In this document: one piece after another, positions 1-7,580 of the stretch
Numbering within the stretch: the stretch's first letter is position 1
Layout of the letters: each line of letters begins with the position of its first letter
Assembly (NCBI RefSeq): GCF_039691755.1
Contig: NZ_CP137552.1
Coordinates: 1,054,001 to 1,118,000, forward strand
Direction: 5' to 3'
Origin: Halomonas sp. Bachu 37
GTDB taxonomy: Bacteria > Pseudomonadota > Gammaproteobacteria > Pseudomonadales > Halomonadaceae
DNA length: 64,000 nt
The notes under the pieces: model-generated
Databases searched by the model: none
The model's input: the letters and a program-made list of their open reading frames with translations, nothing else
Told to the model about the DNA's origin: nothing
Made by a program: the position numbers and the translations under genes

Positions 1-117
1 GAAGAACACCGCCTCGAGCGTGTGCCCTTGTTCTAATAAAGTGATGGCGAAGCGAAGTGCCGAATGAGCGGCCTGGCAGCTATACGGCGGCCCCATGACC
101 AAAAGCGCATATCGCAT
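1..117 (-). CDS. tusD: TusD sulfurtransferase, partial (N-terminal 39 residues)
   Basis: Reverse-strand frame that opens with ATG at 117 and runs off the left edge. The visible residues begin MRYALLVMGPPYSCQAAHSA, the typical N-terminus of TusD (DsrE-family) in the TusBCD complex, which relays persulfide sulfur from TusA to TusE for 2-thiolation of tRNA wobble uridine. The catalytic cysteine lies beyond the window. It is downstream of yccA on the same strand, separated by a hairpin terminator. The yccA-tus neighbourhood is common in gammaproteobacteria. tusC and tusB would be expected further left. Confidence 0.8.
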   Translation of the reverse strand, partial: MRYALLVMGPPYSCQAAHSALRFAITLLEQGHTLEAVFF

Positions 118-132
118 GCTACTCGGGTTCCT

Positions 133-168
133 GAAAAAGACTAACCCCGCCGCAAGCGGAGGGGTTAG
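133..168 (-). terminator. Rho-independent terminator after yccA
   Basis: An 8-bp perfect stem (CTAACCCC/GGGGTTAG at 141-148 and 161-168) is followed on the minus strand by the T-rich run TCTTTTTC. It sits between the yccA stop and the tusD start and should end the yccA transcript. Confidence 0.8.
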
Positions 169-191
169 TAACCAAACTTACGTAGAGAATA

Positions 192-869
192 TCAATCGCT
201 GCTCATGATACCCAGCAGGGAAAGCAGGCTGACGAACAGGTTATAAATCGAGACATAGAGAGTGATCGTTGCGAGGATATAGTTGGTCTCGCCTGCACGA
301 TGAATGATCTCGCTGGTCTGGTAGAGGATTGCCGCCGAGGCGAACAGGACAAAGCCTGCGGAAACCATCAACGACAAAGCCGGGATATTGAAAATAAGGC
401 CCGCCACCATGGCCAGAATCAGAACGATCGCCCCGGCCATGAGGAAGTTGCCCAGAAAACTAAAGTCTTTCTTGGTAACCAGCGCCACCGCCGAAAGCCC
501 CACGAAAGTCAGGCCGGTCATGGCCAATGCATTCATGATCAAGGCGGCGCCGTTAGGCAACGTCAGATAGGCGCTCAGAATAGGTCCCAGGGTAAAGCCC
601 ATGAATCCTGTAAAAGCGAATGTCGCCAATAGACCTGCTGCTGAATTGGCTGTCTTGTGTACCAGGAACATGAGCCCGTAAGCACCGATAAAAAAGACGA
701 ATATATTCATCCTCTCGATACCCAGAGCCATGGCGCCACCTGCCGTGACCGCAGAGAAAAGCAATGTCATGGCAAGCAGTGCATAGGTGTTGCGTAATAC
801 CTTGTTTGCACTGACCGAACTGACACCACGTTGCGTCTGATGCGTCACGTTGGAATCTTGATAAGCCAT
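192..869 (-). CDS. yccA: Bax inhibitor-1 / YccA family membrane protein
   Basis: 225 residues with a short polar N-terminus (about 1-22) followed by seven hydrophobic segments, the BI-1/YccA (UPF0005) layout. Family members are inner-membrane proteins; E. coli YccA modulates FtsH protease. The end of the protein (LFVSLLSLLGIMSSD) is typical of the YccA branch. The ATG at 869 is preceded by an AGGGAG ribosome site about 10 bases upstream. It is transcribed towards tusD, with a terminator in between. Confidence 0.9.
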   Translation of the reverse strand: MAYQDSNVTHQTQRGVSSVSANKVLRNTYALLAMTLLFSAVTAGGAMALGIERMNIFVFFIGAYGLMFLVHKTANSAAGLLATFAFTGFMGFTLGPILSAYLTLPNGAALIMNALAMTGLTFVGLSAVALVTKKDFSFLGNFLMAGAIVLILAMVAGLIFNIPALSLMVSAGFVLFASAAILYQTSEIIHRAGETNYILATITLYVSIYNLFVSLLSLLGIMSSD

Positions 870-1001
870 CGTTGGAATGCTCCCTAAAAGCGTAATATCA
901 CAACAGACAAGAATGCCGGTCTATGGTTCCCGACGCAAGTTATCTTCTACGCGCCTTCAACGCAAGTGGCGACCATGTCAACGATAATAGCTATTCAACA
1001 C

Positions 1002-2141
1002 TTATCGTGCAGAAAGGCCAACCCGTGTTCGGCGTATCGTTTCTCTCAGCAACGCTGGCCATAGCCGTACACAAACGAAGGCCACCTTTCGTCCCAAGCG
1101 ATAGGACAGCACATCGGCAAGTCGCTCGGCATCGCGTACAGGCTGCCTGAGATCCTTGAAGGCCAGGCGTTGATACGTCACGGAATCGCCACCGGTGGAA
1201 TAAACGTGGGTAGCCAGTGAAGCCGTATGCAGGGCAATGGCAATTCCATCGCCTGCAAATGACGGAATAACCGCTGTTTGGTCTCCCAATGGGAAGAGAC
1301 CTGGCACCGAGTCATCGGGTGAACGGATATATCCATAGGGTATACCGGATACTGCCAAAGGCTCGCACCAGCACGGTGATAAACTGGCGAGACGCTGGTT
1401 CATATGGGACGAAGTGCTACCAAGCCAATCAAGTATCTTGGCCCAATTACCTCCACATGCTTTATAGATGTCCTGCGTGATCAAGAAGCTGAGGTTGACA
1501 CCGCCCTCCTCTATCGGCTCCAAGCCGGCGTAACCGCCATTGAATAAATGGATTTCAACTGTATTCCTCCATATATCCTGCTGCATTGCGCTGGGGCTAA
1601 AATGCATCTTAAGCCCGATAAAACCATGGTGGCGGGATGCTTGCACATTGCGTTTCCAGTGGCGAAGTTCATGCTTGCCAGTGGCGAGAAATACCGACTT
1701 TGCTGAAAGCACTGTGCCAGCTCGCCCCAAAACAGACTGGTTTGAGGACCTCAGTTTCCATCCATCGCCCGCCCGTGACAAATGTCTGACCGTTGTTCCA
1801 AGCTCCACGGCGGCACCCGCAGCGTCAGCATGCTCAAGCAAGGCCGAATCCAGTCTGCATCGGGACAAGCTCCATGCGGTGAATGGTAGGTTGAAGGCAA
1901 GTTCATGCTCGCCATTATAAAACCGCGCATGGCGAATAGGTTCAGCACCTAACGCAACAATATCCAACCCGAGTTCCTCGAGATATTGCGCGGCTTCATA
2001 GCTGATGAACTCACCACAAACCTTGTGGTGTGGGCCTCGCTTTCGTTCCAGCAGACGCACCGGTATGCCTCGCCTGGATAATCCGATTGCCGCCGCAGCC
2101 CCCGCCGGCCCGCCCCCGATGATTACCGTCTCGTCGCTCAT
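1002..2141 (-). CDS. FAD-dependent oxidoreductase (geranylgeranyl reductase-like) of the type III PKS cluster
   Basis: 379 residues from the ATG at 2141. An upstream in-frame start at 2195 lies inside the methyltransferase gene; the ATGA overlap with the methyltransferase stop (2138-2141) argues for 2141 and translational coupling. A Rossmann FAD-binding motif GGGPAG sits at about residues 9-14, and the GDQTAVIPSFAGDGIAIAL stretch matches the second FAD contact of the geranylgeranyl reductase / PHBH superfamily. Enzymes of this family reduce or hydroxylate lipid or polyketide substrates. It is third in a PKS-methyltransferase-oxidoreductase trio, which suggests a tailoring step. The actual substrate cannot be read from the sequence. 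Confidence 0.8.
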   Translation of the reverse strand: MSDETVIIGGGPAGAAAAIGLSRRGIPVRLLERKRGPHHKVCGEFISYEAAQYLEELGLDIVALGAEPIRHARFYNGEHELAFNLPFTAWSLSRCRLDSALLEHADAAGAAVELGTTVRHLSRAGDGWKLRSSNQSVLGRAGTVLSAKSVFLATGKHELRHWKRNVQASRHHGFIGLKMHFSPSAMQQDIWRNTVEIHLFNGGYAGLEPIEEGGVNLSFLITQDIYKACGGNWAKILDWLGSTSSHMNQRLASLSPCWCEPLAVSGIPYGYIRSPDDSVPGLFPLGDQTAVIPSFAGDGIAIALHTASLATHVYSTGGDSVTYQRLAFKDLRQPVRDAERLADVLSYRLGRKVAFVCVRLWPALLRETIRRTRVGLSAR

Positions 2142-2854
2142 CGAATCGGTGATTCCTTGACACAAGAAACACATAGGCGGAACGGAAAAAACCATTGAAC
2201 ACGCACACGATCATCCAGCCCAGCCTCAGCGATCAGCCGTTGCCAATCAGCCTTGGTAAAGGCGCGCGCCACCGATACGGCAGCATCATGGCGGATCAGT
2301 CGATTGCGACTAAACAGTGCGGTGGCTCCCTTGATAAAATAATAAGGAAGCGGATTTCGATGCAGATCATTGATAAACCAGCCTTTTCGCGCTCGCCTTT
2401 GCATCCAGCGCATGAAATCGACAATCTGTGTATCTGTAAGATGATGCGTAAACAACGACGATATGACGATATCTACCGGCTGATCTGGCTCGAACTCGAG
2501 TACATTCGCGGTTTCGTAACTTCCTGCTGAAGACGATGGCCTGGATTCGGCCGATTTCTTTGACCACGGGTTCAGGTCAACACCGACCATACTGCAACCC
2601 ACCTCCTCGACACGAGTAGGCCATTTTCTAGCAATTTGCCGCAACATGTCCCCACCGCCGCTGGCGGCATCAAGAACAAAAAGACGTTCACTGCTTTCCA
2701 TCCAAGGACGAAGCCATTGCAGGGTCGGTCGATAGGCCAGCGTCAGGTGATTAATACGTTCGAGGCCGATGAGACAATCGTGGAATTCTTCATACGGAAT
2801 ATTCGCCTCATCCATGAGTTCCTTTTTGCCACTGCGTTGACTGAAGTCCGGCAT
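2138..2854 (-). CDS. Class I SAM-dependent methyltransferase of the type III PKS cluster
   Basis: 238 residues. SAM-binding motif I reads VLDAASGGGDMLRQIA (about residues 60-75), followed by an acidic motif II (MVGVDLNP). The middle holds DIVISSLFTHHLTD, as in UbiE/COQ5-like enzymes. The ATG at 2854 is only about 10 bases after the PKS stop. A second ATG at 2815 has a stronger AAGGA ribosome site, but the SQRS...LMDE N-terminus encoded upstream is typical for this family, so the longer form is preferred. The gene overlaps the next one by ATGA. It probably methylates the PKS product; position and substrate are unknown. Confidence 0.8.
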   Translation of the reverse strand: MPDFSQRSGKKELMDEANIPYEEFHDCLIGLERINHLTLAYRPTLQWLRPWMESSERLFVLDAASGGGDMLRQIARKWPTRVEEVGCSMVGVDLNPWSKKSAESRPSSSAGSYETANVLEFEPDQPVDIVISSLFTHHLTDTQIVDFMRWMQRRARKGWFINDLHRNPLPYYFIKGATALFSRNRLIRHDAAVSVARAFTKADWQRLIAEAGLDDRVRVQWFFPFRLCVSCVKESPIR

Positions 2855-2864
2855 GTATCTTTTA

Positions 2865-3917
2865 TCATCCTTGATGTACGAAACGCATGCTTTCGATGGT
2901 CAGTCCAGGTCCAAATGCCATTGCCAGGCCTGGACCCGGTTTTTGGGGGTTGTTCAACATATTACGAAGCACGAACATGATGGTTGCCGATGACATGTTG
3001 CCGAACTTTCGGAGCACTTCCCGCGACTCGCTAAGCTGATGCTCTTCGAGCTCCGCTCCCGCTTTTACCGCGTCCAACACCGTACGTCCGCCGGGGTGAA
3101 TTGCCCAGTGCTTGATATCACTGCGTGCGTAACCGTCCAGCAGCGTGTTGAGCACAAGCGGTAGATTCTTGGCAATGGCACCCGGCACTTTTCCTGACAA
3201 ATGCATGTCGAAACCTTGGTTACCAACGCGCCAGGTAATTAAATCATCAGTTTCCGGCATCACATCCGAGTCGAAACCTTGGATTTCGAGGCCGATGGGC
3301 TGCGCCGACACGATGCTTGCTGCGCAACCATCGGCAAAAATCGCAAACGATAGAATCTCTTCGAGCGTTCCCGTGGATTTGAGGTGAAGGGTGCAAAGCT
3401 CGAGATTAAGCACCAGCACTTTCGCGTGAGGCTCCGAACGAGCAATATGCCGGGCTAACTTGAGCGCATTGATCGCAGCGTAACACCCCATAAAGCCTAC
3501 GGTGGTACGCTCGATATTACCCGGCAGCCCGTAGTGCTGAATCAATTGATGATCCAGCCCCGGTGCATAAAATCCAGTGCAGGTTGTTGTGATCAAGTGG
3601 GTGGTGCCGGTGAGGTCAAGTTGGTCCAAGGCGCGCTTTGCCAAGGTGAAAGCGAAGCGTTCGTAAAATTCCATACGTGCCTGAGTACCAGGAAAAGCAC
3701 CATTCCGATAGAAGCTCTCTATATCCAGCTTATCGTCATCCGGATGAGGTTGCAGGAACGAGTATCGATGTTCTATCTGGGATCGTTCTGCCATTCGTTG
3801 GAACAGCTTGATTGAACGCTTGTCCGGCAGAAGCTGCGGGCAGTACTCGATGAACTTGCCATGGATATCAAAGTCCGGCACAGCAGTGGCGATATTATTT
3901 ATATAGATTTTTTTCAT
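2865..3917 (-). CDS. Type III polyketide synthase (chalcone/stilbene synthase fold)
   Basis: 350 residues from the ATG at 3917, which has an AGGGA ribosome site; the upstream GTG at 3941 lacks one. The complete catalytic triad is visible: Cys113 in TTTCTGFYAPGLD, His274 in WAIHPGGRT and Asn307 in FGNMSSATIM. Type III PKSs are homodimeric and extend acyl-CoA starters with malonyl-CoA to give alkylpyrones or alkylresorcinols. First gene of a three-gene operon with a methyltransferase and an FAD oxidoreductase, an arrangement also found in other bacteria. Starter and product cannot be predicted here. An AT-rich leader lies upstream. Confidence 0.9.
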   Translation of the reverse strand: MKKIYINNIATAVPDFDIHGKFIEYCPQLLPDKRSIKLFQRMAERSQIEHRYSFLQPHPDDDKLDIESFYRNGAFPGTQARMEFYERFAFTLAKRALDQLDLTGTTHLITTTCTGFYAPGLDHQLIQHYGLPGNIERTTVGFMGCYAAINALKLARHIARSEPHAKVLVLNLELCTLHLKSTGTLEEILSFAIFADGCAASIVSAQPIGLEIQGFDSDVMPETDDLITWRVGNQGFDMHLSGKVPGAIAKNLPLVLNTLLDGYARSDIKHWAIHPGGRTVLDAVKAGAELEEHQLSESREVLRKFGNMSSATIMFVLRNMLNNPQKPGPGLAMAFGPGLTIESMRFVHQG

Positions 3918-3941
3918 TATCAGTTCCCTATGAAATTTCAC

Positions 3942-4302
3942 TTATCACCGCGATTACTATGAAATTAATTTCACAACGGAAATAAGAGGCCCATCCATGG
4001 TGCCAATACACTTCACGTGATGTTATTCACAAACATACAAATGCCCAAAAATCTAACGCAATTATGAAAATAGTATTTAAACACTCTGATGTAAAGGCGC
4101 CCAACTGCAGCAACAAGGCATTACGAAATACTTGTGATTAATTTACTGGTCAATACTTTCATGAAATATGCTTAGCCACGCCAGCTTTAAACAAGAAAAC
4201 TAATCGGAAGCGCCGTAAGCTGAAAAGGTTAAAGTAAAAAGGGCCAAGCATTTCGATTCAGGAAATCGACTGCCAATGATAAGACATTAACTCTCAGGCA
4301 AC
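3942..4302. other. AT-rich intergenic region upstream of the PKS operon
   Basis: About 360 bases without a convincing gene and clearly richer in A+T than the flanking genes. It must hold the promoter of the PKS operon (reading left), but I could not pick a single convincing -35/-10 pair. No repeat of the neighbouring tRNA 3' end was found in it. Confidence 0.6.
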
Positions 4303-4332
4303 AAAAAAGCCGCTGAAATCAGCGGCTTTTTT
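4303..4332 (-). terminator. Terminator of tRNA-Ser
   Basis: A perfect 14-bp inverted repeat (AAAAAAGCCGCTGA / TCAGCGGCTTTTTT) with a 2-base loop, located a few bases past the tRNA CCA end. Because of the A-tract and T-tract it can work in both directions. Confidence 0.85.
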
Positions 4333-4338
4333 AATAAG

Positions 4339-4429
4339 TGGCGGAGGGACAGGGATTCGAACCCTGGATAGGCTATTAACCTATGCCGGTTTTCAAGACC
4401 GGTGCATTCAACCGCTCTGCCATCCCTCC
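4339..4429 (-). tRNA. tRNA-Ser(UGA)
   Basis: 91-nt class II tRNA on the reverse strand. Acceptor GGAGGGA pairs with TCCCTCC, discriminator is G, and CCA is encoded. The anticodon loop CTTGAAA gives anticodon TGA (serine UCA codons), there is a long variable arm, and the T-loop reads GGTTCGAATCC. A sigma70-like promoter lies just upstream and a strong terminator just downstream. Confidence 0.95.
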
Positions 4430-4444
4430 GGCTTACGGGTGCGT

Positions 4445-4472
4445 ATATTAACAGAACTTCCTTGGAAGTCAA
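4445..4472 (-). promoter_or_regulatory. Sigma70-type promoter of tRNA-Ser
   Basis: On the minus strand TTGACT (4472-4467), a 16-base spacer and TAATAT (4450-4445) place the start about 7-10 bases before the tRNA 5' end. It fits the 48-base gap between the tRNA and cvrA. Confidence 0.65.
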
Positions 4473-4477
4473 CGACC

Positions 4478-6184
4478 TCAATAAAGTCGTAGCCCTATGC
4501 GCGTAATATTTCCTTTATCCATTTCGCTCACTACCCAGTGTATGCCGTGCCAATCGACATCGTCCCCCACCACGGGGTGGCCGCCAACACGCAGGGAGAC
4601 GAACTCGGCCAGGCTCATGTCCTGTTCTCCTGGGCTGAGGGTCAAGCCGTAGGCTTGGGCGACATCCTGCATGAGGGCGCTACCATCCAGAGTGAAGGTA
4701 CCGAAGAAAGCGCGCTCCTGCTTGAGCCTCGCATCACCATTGAATAATCGATTCAGGGCGGGAAGATCATCCGTTCGACCAATGACGCAAATAACGTCCC
4801 CCAAGCGCAATCGTGTACTGCCCTTGGGGTGGAGCATGACATGGCTGCGGAACAGAGCGGAAATGAGTGCCCCGGAGGGAAAGCGTAACAGGCGGATCGG
4901 GACGTCCTCTAGGTCCTGATTCTCGACCACATAGACGAACATCTCGAAATCATTTTCGGGAAGAATTCCCAGAGGCCCGCGCTGATTGGGGGTGGTTCCG
5001 GCGGGAACTTCCACACGTAGCCATTTCGCCATCCAGGAAATCGAGCCCCCCTGGACCAGAAGAGACATCAACACAACGGCGAAGGCGACATTGAAGTACA
5101 AGGAAGCGTTTTCCACACCACCGATCACCGGGAATATCGCCAACACGATGGGAACGGCGCCCCGCAGCCCTACCCAGGCAATGAAAAAGGTCTCGCGCCA
5201 GCGAAACCTGAAGAAGGGCTTGATCGTCAGCAATACCGCCAATGGCCTGGCCAGGAAAATCAGACCCAATGCCACCACCCCGCCCGGCAGTGCGTATTCC
5301 AGCATTTCACTGGGCGTAACCAATAACCCCAGTATCAGGAACAAGCCTATCTGACTCAACCAGGCCAGGCCATCGTGTACCGGCAGGATGAAATTAAGGT
5401 GGCGACCCGGCTGATTGCCGATCATCAAGCCGGTCAAGTAGATCGCCAGAAAGCCGCTGCCACCTAATATGCTGGTAAGCCCGAAGACACTAAACCCCAA
5501 GGCCAACGCCAGCATGGCGTACAGGCCCGGCGCCAGGTCCAGCCAACGCAACAGCTTGGCGCTGAGCCAGCCGGCGCCCAACCCCAGGATCAGCCCCACA
5601 CCGAATTGAGAGACAAGGAACAATAGCGTTTCGCCGATGCCGCCGATCTCCCCGACCAGAAGCTCGACCAGCATCAAGGTCAGGAATATAGCCATGGGAT
5701 CGTTGGTGCCGGACTCGATTTCCAGGGTGGCTCCCACCCTTTCATTGAGATTCACCCCGCGGCCACTGAGCATGGAGAATACCGCCGCCGCATCAGTGGA
5801 GCCCACTATGGCCCCGACGAGAAGGCCTTGAGTCAACGAAAGCTCGAAGACCCACATGGCAATCAGTCCCACCACCCCGCTGGTGATGAATACACCTGCG
5901 GTGGCAAGCGACAACGCCGGTTTGAAGCCGACCCGGAATGTTTTCAAGCGAGTCCGAAGGCCACCATCCAACAGAATCATGGCCAGGGCGAGATGGCCAA
6001 TCAAAAAGGCTAGTGAATAATCGCTGAATTCGATGCCGAGAATACCCTCTTCCCCTGCCAGCATTCCCAGCCCCAGGAAGATCAACAGCAGAGGCAGCCC
6101 GACGAGGGCCGACAAGCGGCTGGCGAGAATGCTGAGTGACATTAAAAATCCACACAGCAGGAAAAGTGTATTGATCGAATCCAC
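4478..6184 (-). CDS. cvrA: K+/H+ antiporter, CvrA/NhaP2 type
   Basis: 568 residues from a GTG at 6184 preceded by AAGGAG at 9 bases. An in-frame start at 6217 has no ribosome site. Residues 1 to about 390 form a CPA1-type membrane domain with around 12 hydrophobic helices, including the GSTDAAAVFSML motif at the ion site. A soluble RCK-C/TrkA-C module (about 400-480, NDFEMFVYVVEN ... LRLGDVICVIGRTDDL) and a CorC-like tail (about 490-568) follow, the architecture of CvrA/NhaP2. The family exports K+ in exchange for H+ and contributes to osmotic and alkaline adaptation. Transcribed alone, ahead of the tRNA-Ser. Confidence 0.9.
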   Translation of the reverse strand: MDSINTLFLLCGFLMSLSILASRLSALVGLPLLLIFLGLGMLAGEEGILGIEFSDYSLAFLIGHLALAMILLDGGLRTRLKTFRVGFKPALSLATAGVFITSGVVGLIAMWVFELSLTQGLLVGAIVGSTDAAAVFSMLSGRGVNLNERVGATLEIESGTNDPMAIFLTLMLVELLVGEIGGIGETLLFLVSQFGVGLILGLGAGWLSAKLLRWLDLAPGLYAMLALALGFSVFGLTSILGGSGFLAIYLTGLMIGNQPGRHLNFILPVHDGLAWLSQIGLFLILGLLVTPSEMLEYALPGGVVALGLIFLARPLAVLLTIKPFFRFRWRETFFIAWVGLRGAVPIVLAIFPVIGGVENASLYFNVAFAVVLMSLLVQGGSISWMAKWLRVEVPAGTTPNQRGPLGILPENDFEMFVYVVENQDLEDVPIRLLRFPSGALISALFRSHVMLHPKGSTRLRLGDVICVIGRTDDLPALNRLFNGDARLKQERAFFGTFTLDGSALMQDVAQAYGLTLSPGEQDMSLAEFVSLRVGGHPVVGDDVDWHGIHWVVSEMDKGNITRIGLRLY

Positions 6185-6248
6185 GGTGCCTCGCTCCTTG
6201 CAACCAACTGCGCCCATTATCGCATGTCTGTCTGGATTTTACTGATGC

Positions 6249-6267
6249 GGCAGTGCCAAACACTGCC
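6249..6267. promoter_or_regulatory. Inverted repeat in the divergent cvrA / binding-protein promoter region
   Basis: Perfect 7+7 inverted repeat GGCAGTG-CCAAA-CACTGCC in the 176-base divergent spacer. There is no T-tract, so an operator or leader hairpin is more likely than a terminator. No known factor could be assigned. Confidence 0.35.
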
Positions 6268-6360
6268 CTATCATGTATGAAAATTTATGCATGAAAGGTG
6301 GTCAGCAAGTTTCACCAGCAGATACACTTCAACCTCGCCGACTCCCTGGAGCTATTGCAC

Positions 6361-7551
6361 ATGCCTCGATCAGTCTTTTCATCCGCTGGTTCATCATTGA
6401 CGCGCCATCGCCCGGCCGGCCGGCCAGCGGAAAGACACCTCACGGCATGGTTAGCTCTTCTGCTGGCAGCGCTTTTGAGTTATTCCAGCGCGCTATGGGC
6501 AGAACCGGAGGCGCAAGATGCTTCCCCGACACCCGAGACCGAGGAGGCGCTGTCGCTGGATACCGAGGTCAATGTGCCTGAATTCATTGAGTCCACCGCT
6601 CCCGCAGAGCCAGTCGCGGAAGTGCCGGTCACGACGGTGATCCCAGCAGATCCTATCGAGCCACCTCCCATCGAGATCGTGGAGATAATGCTGGACTGGT
6701 ATCCCAGTCCTCAACACGCGGCATTGATGATCGCGATCGAACAGGGATTATTCGCCGAGCTGGGGCTCGACGTTACGCTTATCACTCCCGGCGACCCCTC
6801 TCTGCCTTCCAAGATGTTGGCCGCAGGTGAGGTGGATTTTGCCTTGACTCGACAGCCTTTGCTGCACCTTCAAGCCCATCAGGGAACTCCCCTGGTGCGC
6901 ATCGCCACGTTGATCGAAACATCGTTGACCGCCGTAATAGTGGCTGGCAGCTCGCTTGACGAGACACCTCCGGCCGCCTTGCATTATGGTTATTCCACCC
7001 TCGACAGCCGCGATGTCCTGCTGAGTTACTTGCGTTCCCGAACCTCCCCGCGTGCCGATGATCCGGCGCCCGAGCTGCTCCACTTCAATGTTGCCAATGC
7101 ATTACGCGAAGAGCGAGTCGAGGCGGTGGCGGACGGCTTCTTCCATTATTTGCCCACACAGCTGGAAACCGATGGCATCGCCAATACCGTGATACGCCAC
7201 GAAGCGCTGGACATCCCACGCCATGAAGGGCTAGTGATGATCGCCAACCAGGAACACTTGCGTCGCCAGCGCGACACCATAGTGCGGCTTATCGGAGCCC
7301 TGGAAGAAGCTTCGCACTGGATGGTCGAACACCCCGAGGAAGCCTGGGAGTTGCTTGTCCAGGCACGTCCGGTACTGGATAACAGCGTCAACCAAGAAGC
7401 CTGGACGGATATCTTGCATCGAGTGGCATTGCGCCCCGCGGCACTCGATTACGCAGGCTATGCCAGATTCGAAAGTTTCCTGCATGAGGCGGGACTAGTC
7501 GATACCCCCTTGCCCGTGGAACGCCTGGCTCTTGATCCTTATGCGCTTTGA
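6361..7551 (+). CDS. Orphan NMT1/THI5-like ABC substrate-binding protein
   Basis: 396 residues from the ATG at 6361; an upstream in-frame GTG at 6298 lacks a ribosome site and would spoil the signal peptide. A hydrophobic stretch (HLTAWLALLLAALLSYSSALWA, about residues 27-48) is a signal peptide or anchor. An unusually long Pro/Glu/Ala-rich linker (about 50-100) leads to an NMT1-type periplasmic binding domain (LDWYPSPQHAALMIAIEQGLF ... DVTLITPGDPSLPSKMLAAGEVDFALT). Family members bind pyrimidine or thiamine precursors, or sulfonates and nitriles. No permease or ATPase is encoded nearby, so its transporter must be elsewhere. Confidence 0.75.
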   Translation: MPRSVFSSAGSSLTRHRPAGRPAERHLTAWLALLLAALLSYSSALWAEPEAQDASPTPETEEALSLDTEVNVPEFIESTAPAEPVAEVPVTTVIPADPIEPPPIEIVEIMLDWYPSPQHAALMIAIEQGLFAELGLDVTLITPGDPSLPSKMLAAGEVDFALTRQPLLHLQAHQGTPLVRIATLIETSLTAVIVAGSSLDETPPAALHYGYSTLDSRDVLLSYLRSRTSPRADDPAPELLHFNVANALREERVEAVADGFFHYLPTQLETDGIANTVIRHEALDIPRHEGLVMIANQEHLRRQRDTIVRLIGALEEASHWMVEHPEEAWELLVQARPVLDNSVNQEAWTDILHRVALRPAALDYAGYARFESFLHEAGLVDTPLPVERLALDPYAL

Positions 7552-7580
7552 ACCATTTTCGCCGGTAGCGATGAGTTGTC

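Noticed and set aside
870-1001. An att-like repeat of the tRNA-Ser 3' end at the far side of the PKS cluster
   Set aside because: I looked for TGGCGGAGGGACAGGGATTC-like sequence here and found none, so an island boundary is not supported.
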